Of a stretch of DNA of 64,000 nt, positions 1-9,030 are shown piece by piece. The stretch's first letter is position 1, and each line of letters opens with the position of its first letter. A model generated the notes under the pieces. That model was not told the DNA's origin, searched no databases, and saw only the letters and a program-made list of their open reading frames with translations. Source of the DNA: Denitrovibrio sp. (GTDB lineage: Bacteria; Chrysiogenota; Deferribacteres; Deferribacterales; Geovibrionaceae); the NCBI GenBank assembly GCA_002869185.1, contig PKTN01000001.1, positions 1 to 64,000 on the forward strand, in the 5' to 3' direction. The translations under genes and the position numbers were made by a program.

Positions 1-1
1 A

Positions 2-511
2 GAGCGTAGCCAAGAGGCAGCTGGTGAAATTAGCGAACTCTCATCATCAAGTGTAGACATCGCAGAAAAAGCAGGAGGTCTGCTCGGTCAGATTCTCCCA
101 GATATCCAGAAGACAGCAGAGCTTGTTCAAGAGATCACAGCTGCTAGTAACGAGATGAGGACTGGTTCAGATCAGATCAATTCAGCTATACAACAGCTTG
201 ACCAAGTGATACAGCGTAATGCTGGAGTATCAGAAGAGATGGCAGCAACATCCGAGGAGCTATCAGGGCAGGCTAGCACACTACAGCAGGCTGTTGCGTT
301 TTTTAAAATGACAGATAATAGCAGAAGAGTTCAACAAACAGTACACGCAAAGCCAGCTAAAGCTATTCCTGAAAATGGTAATGGTGCCAAAAAGGTAACG
401 CCAGCACCGAAGCTTGTGACTGACCAAAGTAACGGAGACGGTATAACTATAGATATGTCAGATGAAGTGTCAAAAAAAGACAGACTAGATGCAGAATTTG
501 AAAGCTACTAA
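2..511 (+). CDS. Methyl-accepting chemotaxis protein, C-terminal part (cut by window edge)
   Basis: The frame is open from base 2 to the stop at 511 and encodes the distal helix of a chemoreceptor signalling domain: Ser/Ala/Gln-rich heptads, then [16 protein letters not shown] and [10 protein letters not shown], the usual end of the four-helix bundle. About 70 residues of charged linker follow, ending in EFESY, which resembles the C-terminal pentapeptide tether seen on some receptors for CheR/CheB. An internal ATG at 155 is not the real start because the receptor sequence continues upstream of it. cheW starts 11 bases later, so the two are probably one transcript. The sensor domain lies outside the window, so the ligand cannot be inferred. 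Confidence 0.93.
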   Translation, partial: ERSQEAAGEISELSSSSVDIAEKAGGLLGQILPDIQKTAELVQEITAASNEMRTGSDQINSAIQQLDQVIQRNAGVSEEMAATSEELSGQASTLQQAVAFFKMTDNSRRVQQTVHAKPAKAIPENGNGAKKVTPAPKLVTDQSNGDGITIDMSDEVSKKDRLDAEFESY

Positions 512-522
512 AGGGGAACAAA

Positions 523-1026
523 ATGTCAGATAAAGATAGTAATAAGCAATACGACAGTTGCCAAGTTCTCACCTTTATACTTGCAGATGAAGTTTACGGA
601 GTAGATATTACGTCGGTCAGAGAGGTATTGGATTATACAAGTGTAACAAAAGTGCCTCAGACACCAGATTATATGGTTGGTGTTATCAACCTGAGAGGTA
701 ATGTCGTTCCGGTCTTAGACTTACGCCTGAAGTTTGGTATGGGTAAGACTGAAAAGATGGTGAATACATGTGTGATTATAGTTGAGATCGAAATAGAGGA
801 TGAAACGACTGTATTTGGCGCACTCGCTGACTCAGTGCAAGAAGTTGTTGATTTCGACGGTACGAGCATTGAAGACGCACCAAAGATAGGTACACAGCTG
901 AATACAGCATTTATTAAGGGGATGGCAAAGACTCAAGATGGCTTTGTAATCATCCTAGATGTTAATTTTGTCTTCTCGCAAGAGGAAATTCTCAGTTTAG
1001 CCAGCACACCTGATACGACTGCTTAA
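523..1026 (+). CDS. cheW: Chemotaxis coupling protein CheW
   Basis: A 167-residue single CheW (SH3-like) domain that couples chemoreceptors to the CheA kinase in the cytoplasm. Recognisable are the N-terminal QVLTFILADEVYGVDI strand, VREVL, VPQTPDYMVGVINLRG (the receptor/CheA-binding signature NLRG) and VVPVLDLR. A purine-rich AAAGGGG ribosome site precedes the ATG. It lies directly behind a chemoreceptor gene and ahead of a strong hairpin, so it looks like the last gene of a chemotaxis operon. Length is normal for the family. Confident assignment. Confidence 0.96.
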   Translation: MSDKDSNKQYDSCQVLTFILADEVYGVDITSVREVLDYTSVTKVPQTPDYMVGVINLRGNVVPVLDLRLKFGMGKTEKMVNTCVIIVEIEIEDETTVFGALADSVQEVVDFDGTSIEDAPKIGTQLNTAFIKGMAKTQDGFVIILDVNFVFSQEEILSLASTPDTTA

Positions 1027-1059
1027 AAAGCAAAAGTAACTAGTTAATGTTTATAATAT

Positions 1060-1090
1060 CAAGGCACGGCACTCGCTGTGCCTTTCTTTT
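1060..1090 (+). terminator. Rho-independent terminator after cheW
   Basis: AAGGCAC (1061-1067) pairs with GTGCCTT (1078-1084) around a 10-base loop and is followed by a T-rich stretch TCTTTT. It sits 34 bases after the cheW stop, so it closes the chemotaxis transcript. Confidence 0.85.
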
Positions 1091-1227
1091 GTTTAAAATA
1101 AATAATATCTTTATGTATTTTTATCTAGCTAAATTTATAAAAAAGTAGTTAATAAAGCTATCTTAAGTGTAAAGCCAATTAACATGGTAATATGTATAAG
1201 AATATAACCCAAATGAAGAGCATTAAA

Positions 1228-1674
1228 ATGAAAGAAATGAAAATCATAGGTTTAAGTGACAAAGTTAGTTTTCCAGAGCTTGAGTTGCAGGATATAAGTG
1301 CTAAGATTGATACTGGTGCATATACATCATCAATACACTGTCATCAGATTGAGGTGTTTACTGAGGATGGGCAAGAGAAGGTAGCTTTCTCACTGCTAGA
1401 TAAAGAGCATGAGGCTTATAATAACAAAAGATACATAATGAACCTTCATAAGATTAGGCGTGTTAAAAGCTCTAATGGTATGACTGAGAACCGTGTTTCA
1501 ATAAAAACTAAAGTCGTTCTCTTTAAAAAGACGTATTCGATAGAACTTACTCTGACAGATAGGAAAGATATGAAGTTTCCTGTTTTACTTGGTAGAAAGA
1601 TATTAAAAGGCAGGTTCCTTGTTGATGTTTCAAAAAAGAATTTATCCGATTTGTCAAAGCAAGGTTTAAAATGA
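1228..1674 (+). CDS. RimB-like retropepsin-family protease (Zn_protease / PF05618 type)
   Basis: Small protein of the family formerly called ATP-dependent zinc protease, now known as retropepsin-like; Pseudomonas RimB of this family acts on poly-glutamate tails added by RimK. Visible here are the aspartic-protease-type [14 protein letters not shown] (Asp28-Thr-Gly-Ala) and the C-terminal [17 protein letters not shown] typical of the family. The frame is open from an ATG at 1192, but the GAAGAG ribosome site at 1215-1220 favours the ATG at 1228, giving 148 residues. Its stop overlaps the rimK start by 4 bases, implying translational coupling. The role as a de-glutamylating protease is inferred from family and neighbour, not proven. 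Confidence 0.85.
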   Translation: MKEMKIIGLSDKVSFPELELQDISAKIDTGAYTSSIHCHQIEVFTEDGQEKVAFSLLDKEHEAYNNKRYIMNLHKIRRVKSSNGMTENRVSIKTKVVLFKKTYSIELTLTDRKDMKFPVLLGRKILKGRFLVDVSKKNLSDLSKQGLK

Positions 1675-2573
1675 AAATAGCAGTATTATCCAGAAGTGAT
1701 AATTATTACTCCACCCAGAGGCTCTTAGAGGCGGGAAGGGGGAGAGGTCACGAGATGGAATTGATAGATTATATTAAGTCTCACATGGTTATTGGTGCTG
1801 GAGAGACAGATGTTTTTATAGGTGCAGAAAACAAGAACGATATAGACGCAATTATCCCTAGAATAGGAGCATCAAAGACGTTTTATGGTGCAGCTATAAT
1901 TAGACAGTTTGAAATGAGTGGTGTTTATACCATAAATCCGTCACTAGCTATAGTGCGGGCTAGAGATAAACTGAGAAGCTTACAGATATTATCAAAACAT
2001 AAAGTACGTATACCTAAAACTGCTTTTGCGTGTACGCCAGAAAGCGTGAACTCTATCATAAAAAGTGTCGGAGGACCTCCTGTAATTATAAAACTACTAG
2101 AGGGGACACAGGGGATTGGTGTTGTCCTTGCTGAAACTCAAAAAGCGGCTAAGTCTGTTGTTGAAGCTTTTTATGGAATGAAAACCAATATCCTTCTTCA
2201 GGAGTTTATAAAAGAGGCTAAATCTTGCGATATCAGGACTATTGTTGTTGGTGGCAAGGTTGTTGCATCTATGATGAGGCGTGGTGATGAATCTGATTTT
2301 CGTTCTAACCTGCATAGAGGTGGGACAGGTGAAATAATAAAGCTATCTAAAGAAGAGCGCACAACTGCTCTTGCAGCGGCGAAGGCTATGAACTTACCAT
2401 TCTGTGGTGTTGATATGCTTAGGTCCGACAGTGGACCTATGGTTTTGGAAGTAAATTCTTCCCCAGGGTTAGAAGGTATTGAGAAGACTACAGGTATTGA
2501 TGTAGCGTCTAAAGTTATCGAGTTTATTGAAGCTGACATCAACAAGAATAAGAAAGACAGAGTAGGAGCTTAG
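1671..2573 (+). CDS. rimK: RimK-family alpha-L-glutamate ligase (ATP-grasp)
   Basis: 300-residue ATP-grasp ligase. Family members add glutamate residues to a protein C-terminus (ribosomal protein S6 in E. coli) or to other acceptors. The N-terminal RimK domain begins [18 protein letters not shown]; the ATP-binding lobes show [17 protein letters not shown], and the Mg/ATP residues lie in [20 protein letters not shown] followed by SPGLEGIE. The start overlaps the upstream retropepsin gene (ATGA), and a deacylase-like gene follows after 9 bases, so the three form an operon. The acceptor substrate in this organism is unknown. Confidence 0.94.
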   Translation: MKIAVLSRSDNYYSTQRLLEAGRGRGHEMELIDYIKSHMVIGAGETDVFIGAENKNDIDAIIPRIGASKTFYGAAIIRQFEMSGVYTINPSLAIVRARDKLRSLQILSKHKVRIPKTAFACTPESVNSIIKSVGGPPVIIKLLEGTQGIGVVLAETQKAAKSVVEAFYGMKTNILLQEFIKEAKSCDIRTIVVGGKVVASMMRRGDESDFRSNLHRGGTGEIIKLSKEERTTALAAAKAMNLPFCGVDMLRSDSGPMVLEVNSSPGLEGIEKTTGIDVASKVIEFIEADINKNKKDRVGA

Positions 2574-2582
2574 TAAATACAA

Positions 2583-3608
2583 ATGAAGAATAAACCTATC
2601 GAATTTGCAGGAGTAACTATTGAGCCGGGCAGTGCTGTAACAGTTGAGCTACCTGTATCAAAGCTATATACTCATACAGAAGTAAAGATCCCCGTGCACA
2701 TCATCCATGGGAAATCAGCAGGACCATCTATCTTTGTTTCTGCTGCTATACATGGTGACGAGATAAACGGAACTGAGATTATCCGTAGGTTAATGAAGCA
2801 TAAATCCCTAAATAGAGTAAAAGGTACTCTTTATACTGTACCTATTGTGAACGTCTTTGGTTTTTTAGGTCAGTCTAGGTATACCCCAGACAGGCGAGAC
2901 CTGAATAGGATGTTCCCCGGTGACGAAAAGGGGTCACTTGCGGCTCGAATAGCTGATCTTTTTACTACAAATGTTGTGGATAAATGTGATCTCGGTATTG
3001 ATCTCCATACAGGCTCGAATAATAGGTTTAACCTTCCTCAAATAAGGGCTTGTTGTGATGATATAACAAAAGAGACCGCAATGATTTTTGGTGCTCCTGT
3101 TGTGATAAATACTAATACACTTGATAAATCATTACGTGCTTATGCTGCATCTAAAAAGATTCCTATGCTTTTATACGAGGCAGGAGAAGCTCTTCGTTTT
3201 GATGAAGCTTCTATACAGATGGGTATAAGAGGTATCATATCTGTGCTTAGGTACACTGGAATGTTGCCACCAACCAAGAGCAGTAAAGTGATCAACAAAG
3301 ATATCTTATTTATAGAAAAGACATCTTGGATAAGAGCTAACTCCAGCGGTATTGTCTCTCAGCAGGTTGCTATAGGGCAGGCTGTATCAAAAGGCGATAC
3401 TTTAGCTGTGGTGGTCGATCCATTTTCTGAATATGAAAGTATCCTTTCATCTCCATTCGAAGGTGTTGTAATAGGTAATCTTAACCTACCTTTAGTACAT
3501 GAGGGTGAGGCAATGTTCCATATAGGTCGCACTGGACAGACAGAGAATGTTGATGCCCTGCTAGAAGAGACTCTAACAGTAGAAGATTTTAAACTTCCAG
3601 GCTCCTAG
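2583..3608 (+). CDS. Succinylglutamate desuccinylase/aspartoacylase (AstE/AspA) family zinc hydrolase
   Basis: 341-residue member of the M14-like AstE/AspA family, zinc enzymes that hydrolyse N-acyl amino acids. The zinc and catalytic motifs are visible: IHGDEINGTE (His and Glu ligands), DLHTG (third ligand) and LYEAGEA (likely general base), followed by a C-terminal barrel-sandwich region with SSPFEGVVIG. It is the third gene of the RimB-RimK operon, 9 bases behind rimK. Context suggests an acylated or glutamylated amino-acid or peptide substrate rather than arginine catabolism, as no ast genes are nearby. No obvious terminator follows. Confidence 0.88.
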   Translation: MKNKPIEFAGVTIEPGSAVTVELPVSKLYTHTEVKIPVHIIHGKSAGPSIFVSAAIHGDEINGTEIIRRLMKHKSLNRVKGTLYTVPIVNVFGFLGQSRYTPDRRDLNRMFPGDEKGSLAARIADLFTTNVVDKCDLGIDLHTGSNNRFNLPQIRACCDDITKETAMIFGAPVVINTNTLDKSLRAYAASKKIPMLLYEAGEALRFDEASIQMGIRGIISVLRYTGMLPPTKSSKVINKDILFIEKTSWIRANSSGIVSQQVAIGQAVSKGDTLAVVVDPFSEYESILSSPFEGVVIGNLNLPLVHEGEAMFHIGRTGQTENVDALLEETLTVEDFKLPGS

Positions 3609-3751
3609 ATAATTAATTTATGTATAAGTATGTGATTTTATAGATATAGAGTACAGGTTCTTTTCATTGCTAATAGATTATTGCAAGTGTATTCTATATG
3701 CAGATATAATTCAGTTGTATTAAAAACAACAAGTAGTTTTAAGGTCTTATT

Positions 3752-5785
3752 ATGAATACAGAAAAAAATTATACTCTACAAATTGTTATGTTGTCGATTT
3801 CGCTAGTAGTACTATCTATCTGTATTGTTACAGTTGTTAATATTGGTATCCTCCAAAAGAACACATCTAAAGATATCGAAATTGCCACTGAAAACTATAT
3901 CTCTGAACAAAAGAGGCATGCTAGAGACCAAGTTAGGTTTATCGTAAATTCTATCGAATTCAGAAAACAGCGTGTTAAAGCTACACTTGAAAATCTTATC
4001 AAAGCAAAAGTTGATGAAGCAGTTGCAATATCTACTAAAATCTATGAAGAGAACAAAGGTAAACTTTCGGACAAGCGAATCCAAGGCATCATAAAAAACT
4101 ACCTGTCTAGTGCTCAGTTTTCAAATGAAAATGGGTATTTCTTTGCTGTGGACATGGATACAAGCAAGATTATTGCACATAAGGTGCCTAAGTTTATCGG
4201 TTATGATATGGGGAAACACAGAGATGCTAAAGGACTAAATATATTACAACTTCAAAGAGATATATTTAAAAAGGGCGGCTCAGGTTTTCATGATATGTAT
4301 TTTACTAAGCCGACAACAAATGAAGAATACCCTAAAAGAGTATATGTTAAACTGTTTAAACCTTATAACTGGCTTATAGGTACTGGAGAATATTACGACA
4401 CTATAGAGGCTCTCAGCCAGCAAACATTAATCAAACGATTTAGTAAAATTTCTATTGATGGCAATATTTATCATTTTATAGCTGAAATATACAAAGATAA
4501 AGATGGTGTTAAGTGGGCTAAAGCTTTGCTTAATCCAAACAAACCTGAAATGGTAGGAAAAACAATATCGTTAGATAAAGTCGATTCACAAGGTAATAAG
4601 TTTTTTAAAATGTTTCTTGAGACAACCTCTTCAGGTAAAGGTGGCTTTGTTGAATACTGGATCAAGAAGCCTGGAACAGATAAAGAAGTCAAAAAGATGT
4701 CTTATGTATATTACCAGAAGGACTGGAATTGGCTTATAGGTAGTGGCTTTTATTTTGATGATCTAGAGAAACATATTAATGCAAAAAAATATGAATTGAA
4801 AAAGAGTACACAGAACAATATACGGTACAGCATACTATTAGCAATAATACTTTCGATAAGCTCATACATCGCAGCCGTTATCATTGCAGATAAAATAAAC
4901 TCCACAATAAAACAGTTTACAGATGAAATTAACAGTATGAACGAGTCTTTGGTTGAGAAGATTGACATAGAAGTAAAGAAGAGTAGCAAACAAGAACAAA
5001 TTATTTACGAGCAGAAGAAACTCGCTGATATGGGGCAGATGATTAATGCTATAGCTCATCAGTGGAGACAACCTTTGAATGCTTTGGGACTCTACGGACA
5101 AGAGATTGTAAATCAAATAGACAAGAAAAAGCTAGAAGAAGAGTTTGTTCGTGACTTTAGTAAAACACACTTTGACCTGGTTCAACACTTATCAACTACA
5201 ATTGATGATTTTAGTAATTTTTTTAAACCTGATAAAGATAAAGAGATTTACAACCTACTGACCCAAATAAAAAATCTTATTGATCTAGTTGATATACAAT
5301 TTTCTAACAACAATATTGATATCACCATTTCATGTTTATGTTTTGATGAAGTTCATAATATAAGAGATTTAGGTGAAGACTTAAAGTGTGAGCACCAGAA
5401 AGTGAAATTACATGGATATCCTGGTGAGCTCAGACAAGTTCTGATAAATATACTATATAATGCAAAAGATGCTATCACAGAGGCCAGAGAGGCTGGAGAG
5501 ATAGATAAAGGTCTTATTAATTTGCATCTGTGCTTTAAAGATGACAATATAAATATTGAAATATCAAACAACGGTGGAGTTATTCCTGAAGAGATAAAAC
5601 CAAACATATTCCTACCTTACTTCACAACTAAAGATGAGAGTCAGGGGACAGGACTTGGTCTTTATATGTCAAAAATATCTATTGAAACACATATGGGCGG
5701 CGAATTAACTTTAGGTGATTCCACAGATCGTACGGTTTTTATTATTAGCTTACCTATATCCATATCTGACTCGCCAAATACCTAA
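3752..5785 (+). CDS. Membrane sensor histidine kinase with two Cache units
   Basis: 677-residue sensor kinase. An N-terminal membrane helix (about residues 8-30) is followed by a periplasmic region of roughly 320 residues containing two Cache-type units, each ending in a W-L-I-G-(T/S)-G motif (NWLIGTGEYY and NWLIGSGFYF). A second membrane helix lies near 358-380. The kinase core has the phospho-acceptor H-box AIAHQWRQPLNALG, the N-box ILYNAKDAI and the G-box GTGLGLYMSK. The HQWRQPL subtype is common in Campylobacterota and Deferribacteres kinases. No response regulator is adjacent. The Cache units resemble those in the chemoreceptors at 9.0-11.5 and 38.3-39.9 kb, hinting at related ligands. 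Confidence 0.92.
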   Translation: MNTEKNYTLQIVMLSISLVVLSICIVTVVNIGILQKNTSKDIEIATENYISEQKRHARDQVRFIVNSIEFRKQRVKATLENLIKAKVDEAVAISTKIYEENKGKLSDKRIQGIIKNYLSSAQFSNENGYFFAVDMDTSKIIAHKVPKFIGYDMGKHRDAKGLNILQLQRDIFKKGGSGFHDMYFTKPTTNEEYPKRVYVKLFKPYNWLIGTGEYYDTIEALSQQTLIKRFSKISIDGNIYHFIAEIYKDKDGVKWAKALLNPNKPEMVGKTISLDKVDSQGNKFFKMFLETTSSGKGGFVEYWIKKPGTDKEVKKMSYVYYQKDWNWLIGSGFYFDDLEKHINAKKYELKKSTQNNIRYSILLAIILSISSYIAAVIIADKINSTIKQFTDEINSMNESLVEKIDIEVKKSSKQEQIIYEQKKLADMGQMINAIAHQWRQPLNALGLYGQEIVNQIDKKKLEEEFVRDFSKTHFDLVQHLSTTIDDFSNFFKPDKDKEIYNLLTQIKNLIDLVDIQFSNNNIDITISCLCFDEVHNIRDLGEDLKCEHQKVKLHGYPGELRQVLINILYNAKDAITEAREAGEIDKGLINLHLCFKDDNINIEISNNGGVIPEEIKPNIFLPYFTTKDESQGTGLGLYMSKISIETHMGGELTLGDSTDRTVFIISLPISISDSPNT

Positions 5786-5838
5786 ACTAATTTACTGATG
5801 TTAAATGAGAAAATAATTCTCTAAGATAAAAGTCTTGT

Positions 5839-5860
5839 AATAGTACTAGTTAGTACTATT
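5839..5860. promoter_or_regulatory. Palindromic operator candidate for the downstream MarR gene
   Basis: AATAGTACTA (5839-5848) and TAGTACTATT (5851-5860) are perfect 10-base inverted arms around the two bases GT. The palindrome ends 9 bases before the GGAGG ribosome site of the MarR gene. MarR dimers usually bind palindromes of this size in their own promoters, so autoregulation is likely; this is inference. Confidence 0.65.
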
Positions 5861-5879
5861 TTGTCAATTGGAGGCAGAA

Positions 5880-6323
5880 ATGAAAAGACACAATATCTCA
5901 TATGGAAAAGAAGCAGACAGAGCGATGCGTAGCTGGATCGATCTGGTGCGTGTATTCACAGCGATAAGAGCAAAAGAGAAGACATATATAGAATCTAACG
6001 AACTTACAGTCCAACAATTTGGTGTTTTAGAGGCTCTTTACCACTTGGGCGACCTAACTGTTGGCGAGCTGACAAAACTCGTTCTGAGCACCCCAGGGAA
6101 CATGACAGTAGTTATTTCAAACCTTAATGAGAAGGGGAGAATTGTTTTAGAAAAGGACTCGAAAGATAAGCGAGTTACAAATGTCAGAATCACTGATGAT
6201 GGCAAGAATATTATAAAAGATATGTTCCAAAAGCATGCAGATAATCATGCAGGTTATTTTTCTTGTTTAGATGAAGATGAACAAAATACTCTGCAAGAAC
6301 TTCTTAGAAAACTATATAAATAA
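5880..6323 (+). CDS. MarR family transcriptional regulator
   Basis: 147-residue winged-helix regulator of the MarR family: LTVQQFGVLEALYHLGDLTV (helices 2-3), a recognition helix in LSTPGNMTVVISNLNEKG and a beta wing with DSKDKRVTNVRITDDG. The frame can be read from a TTG at 5868, but the GGAGG site (5870-5874) fits the ATG at 5880. A 22-base palindrome lies just upstream. The pirin gene follows after 18 bases, so the pair is probably co-transcribed, and pirin is the best candidate target. Its ligand is unknown; the single Cys lies near the C-terminus, so a thiol switch is possible but not evident. A second MarR gene lies at 50287-50718. Confidence 0.92.
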   Translation: MKRHNISYGKEADRAMRSWIDLVRVFTAIRAKEKTYIESNELTVQQFGVLEALYHLGDLTVGELTKLVLSTPGNMTVVISNLNEKGRIVLEKDSKDKRVTNVRITDDGKNIIKDMFQKHADNHAGYFSCLDEDEQNTLQELLRKLYK

Positions 6324-6341
6324 AATAAGTAGGGTAAAATT

Positions 6342-7055
6342 ATGAAATTCAATATACATAGATCTGAGGAGAGAGGGCACTCGAACCATGGATGGCTTGA
6401 TAGTAGATTCTCTTTTAGTTTCGCTGATTATTTTAATAGAAACAGGATGGGGTTCGGTGCTATACGGGTCATAAACGATGATAGTATTGCACCTGCTAGC
6501 GGTTTCCCAGAGCATCCACACGCAAATATGGAGATTGTCACTATAGTACTGGAAGGAACACTAGAGCATAAGGACAGTCTTGGTAACGGGTCAGTTATTA
6601 GGCCGGGTGAGGTGCAGAGGATGAGCGCAGGTAGTGGGATAACACATTCTGAGTGGAACCCTTCAGATTCAGAAACTTTAAGGTTGTTTCAGATATGGAT
6701 ACAAACAAGAGATGTTGATATCTCTCCTGAATATGATCAGCAGGTAGTTGACCTAGAAGTTAACAGGGGGAGACTAGTTACGCTAGTTTCTGGAGAGCCT
6801 ACAGAGGAAGGTTTTACATTTCATCAAGATGCATGGATAAAGCGCGGTCTATTTAGTGCGGGTGGTAAGTATACCTATAAACCGAATAATGGTGATAATG
6901 GAATTTTAGTATTCATAGTTGATGGGGTGATAGAGATTGCAGATAACAGACTTTACAGTAGGGATGAGATTACTATCACAGATGAGGATGAGATTATAAT
7001 AAATATCGAAAAAGATACAGATATAATCCTATTTGAGGTTCCACTCTCTAACTGA
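6342..7055 (+). CDS. Pirin family protein (bicupin)
   Basis: 237-residue pirin/YhhW-type double cupin. The N-terminal cupin has the metal-site motifs EHPHANMEIVT (His-x-His) and GITHSEWN (His-x-Glu), as in pirins with quercetin 2,3-dioxygenase-like activity; the shorter C-terminal cupin shows GDNGILVFIVDGVIEIAD. It follows the MarR gene by 18 bases and likely shares its promoter and palindromic operator. Physiological substrate unknown; redox or xenobiotic response roles are typical guesses for MarR-pirin pairs. Confidence 0.93.
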   Translation: MKFNIHRSEERGHSNHGWLDSRFSFSFADYFNRNRMGFGAIRVINDDSIAPASGFPEHPHANMEIVTIVLEGTLEHKDSLGNGSVIRPGEVQRMSAGSGITHSEWNPSDSETLRLFQIWIQTRDVDISPEYDQQVVDLEVNRGRLVTLVSGEPTEEGFTFHQDAWIKRGLFSAGGKYTYKPNNGDNGILVFIVDGVIEIADNRLYSRDEITITDEDEIIINIEKDTDIILFEVPLSN

Positions 7056-7150
7056 ATATTAAATGTTTATAAATAGGTATTGCAAAAGAAGAGAGTAACT
7101 CTGATATTTAACATATAAAAAGACTGATCTTATCTTAATTGGAGTTTACT

Positions 7151-7888
7151 ATGAGAAAGCTTAATATACTAGCTATGCTTCTTTTATTATCATTTTCTGC
7201 TATGGCAGGTAACGGGATGGTTGAATATAAAGTTGATGGAGAGAGTTTTGAAGGATACTATAGCTCGCCATCAAAAGACGCGCCGCTCATCTTTTTAGTG
7301 CATGACTGGGATGGGCTGACAGATTATGAAGTTAAGCGTGCAGAGATGTTATATAGACTTGGGTATGCTGTATTTGCCGTTGATATGTTTGGCAAAAATA
7401 TTCGCCCAACAGAAACTGCTGACAAAAAGAAGCTTACAGGTGCTCTTTACAAAGATAGGGAGCGCATGAGAAGGCTACTATATGGAGGTCTTGAGGCTGC
7501 TAAGAAGGCTGGTGCCAATGTAGATAATGCAGTAGCGATAGGGTATTGTTTTGGTGGTGCAGTGGCTTTAGAGTTCGCTCGTTCTGGAGCAGATATGAAA
7601 GGCTTTGTTACATTCCATGGCGGTCTGAAAACGCCAGCAGGTCAAGATTATTCTAAGACTAAAGGTGAACTGTTGGTTCTGCACGGTTCAGCAGATAAAG
7701 CTGTTACTATGGCTGATTTTGCAGCATTGGCTGTAGAGTTAGAAAAAGCAGGTCTTGATCATGAGATGGCAACATACAGTGGTGCGCCACACGCGTTCAC
7801 CGTTTTTGGTTCTACCCGATACCACAAAGTTGCTGACATGAAATCTTGGGATAGTTTTACTAGGTTTATAGAGCGAGTGTTAAAATAA
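7151..7888 (+). CDS. Exported dienelactone hydrolase family protein
   Basis: 245-residue alpha/beta hydrolase of the dienelactone hydrolase family with an N-terminal signal peptide (LNILAMLLLLSFSAMA, likely cleaved after AMAG), so it probably acts in the periplasm. The catalytic triad is visible: Cys in AIGYCFGGAVALEF, Asp in HGSADKAV and His in GAPHAFTVFG. A TTG at 7139 is in frame, but the TGGAG ribosome site (7140-7144) serves the ATG at 7151. It converges on the sensor kinase gene with only one base between the stops and no hairpin. Substrate unknown. Confidence 0.9.
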   Translation: MRKLNILAMLLLLSFSAMAGNGMVEYKVDGESFEGYYSSPSKDAPLIFLVHDWDGLTDYEVKRAEMLYRLGYAVFAVDMFGKNIRPTETADKKKLTGALYKDRERMRRLLYGGLEAAKKAGANVDNAVAIGYCFGGAVALEFARSGADMKGFVTFHGGLKTPAGQDYSKTKGELLVLHGSADKAVTMADFAALAVELEKAGLDHEMATYSGAPHAFTVFGSTRYHKVADMKSWDSFTRFIERVLK

Positions 7889-7889
7889 A

Positions 7890-8912
7890 TCAGCAAGGTA
7901 ATTCGACTGTGATTGAGACTTTTTCGCCATCTTGATCCATAGATATTTGTCCTTTAAAGAGGTCTGTGATTAGCTTACAGCAGTAAGTGCCGAACCCCAT
8001 ACCTTGGCTATCTTTGCTCTTTGTATATTTAGAGAAGAAATCAGAAGCTACTGCTTGGTCGACTTGACCGTGATTTATGATAGTCACGTTTAGGACATCT
8101 AGATCTTTATGGAGAGAAATATCAATTTGAGTTGATTCCGTTGCATACTTACTTGCGTTATTTACCAGGTTAGAGAAAAGTAAATGTAACAACTCTCGAC
8201 TATAATTGATATTAGGAGTGTGTCTGAGGAGAGAGTCAGTATTATCGTTTATATTAACTACTAAGTTTTTGTTGTTAATTAGCATAATATTATTTTGTAC
8301 TGCTTCATCAATAATATGAGACACTTTAATAGTATCGCTAGTTGCTTGTTTGCCGTGGGAAAAACTTGCTTTTATCTCACTGAAAAGAGCTAAAATCATT
8401 TCTATAGCATGGATATTATTATCTGATAGTTTAAGCATTTCTTCAGTATCTAGTTCCTTGCTATCCATCTCTATTCGTAAATTCTGGTTTATAAGACTTA
8501 GGTTATTTAGAGCGTTTTTTATTTCGTGAGTTACAATAGTATCTAGATCATTTACCAGCTCAGATCCTAGAGAGGTATCTTCTGTGTCAGTAAATATCAT
8601 TACATGTTTCTTTTCATTTTGGAGCTTAACTTCGAATTTGACCACGAGAAATTTTTTATGAAAGAAATCGCATTCAACCAATTGAACTATTTTATTATTA
8701 ATTTTTGGAAGTTGCAGTTCTACAGCACTATTTGGGCAATTAGATAATTTAGGACAACCAATGATAGTTCTAAGTTGTTTGTTTTTGTAGCTTTTGTCTT
8801 GAAGTGTTTTTTTGAAGGAGTCACTAACATATGAAACTGTGTTATCTTCAGGGTTAAGGACAACATAGTGCATTGACTCAGATTCTGATATTAGATTAAA
8901 AAAATTATTCAT
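7890..8912 (-). CDS. Cytoplasmic sensor histidine kinase with PAS-like N-terminus
   Basis: 340-residue soluble kinase with no membrane segment. The first 120 or so residues look PAS-like (HYVVLNPEDNTVSYVSDSF) and carry a Cys pair in IIGCPKLSNCPN plus ECDFFHKKF. The kinase core has the H-box DTIVTHEIKNALNNLSLI, the N-box NLVNNASKYA and a G-box GMGFGTYCCKL; the first Gly-rich box is weak. The ribosome site AAGGTG precedes the ATG. It is an orphan kinase: no receiver gene is adjacent. The Cys residues could bind a metal or sense redox state, but this is inference only. Confidence 0.85.
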   Translation of the reverse strand: MNNFFNLISESESMHYVVLNPEDNTVSYVSDSFKKTLQDKSYKNKQLRTIIGCPKLSNCPNSAVELQLPKINNKIVQLVECDFFHKKFLVVKFEVKLQNEKKHVMIFTDTEDTSLGSELVNDLDTIVTHEIKNALNNLSLINQNLRIEMDSKELDTEEMLKLSDNNIHAIEMILALFSEIKASFSHGKQATSDTIKVSHIIDEAVQNNIMLINNKNLVVNINDNTDSLLRHTPNINYSRELLHLLFSNLVNNASKYATESTQIDISLHKDLDVLNVTIINHGQVDQAVASDFFSKYTKSKDSQGMGFGTYCCKLITDLFKGQISMDQDGEKVSITVELPC

Positions 8913-8991
8913 TTCACACCTTAATCATCTAATATTATAACACTCTTTCAATTAGAGTATATCATGAAAAAGCTGTATTTTTAATAGATAC

Positions 8992-9019
8992 GGTGGGGGA
9001 GTATGGTTTTTCCCCCACC
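8992..9019 (-). terminator. Hairpin terminator after the CZB chemoreceptor gene
   Basis: GGTGGGGGA (8992-9000) pairs with TCCCCCACC (9011-9019). On the minus strand it lies just past the chemoreceptor stop; the T-run is poor, so termination may be partial. Confidence 0.6.
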
Positions 9020-9030
9020 AAAATAAGATT

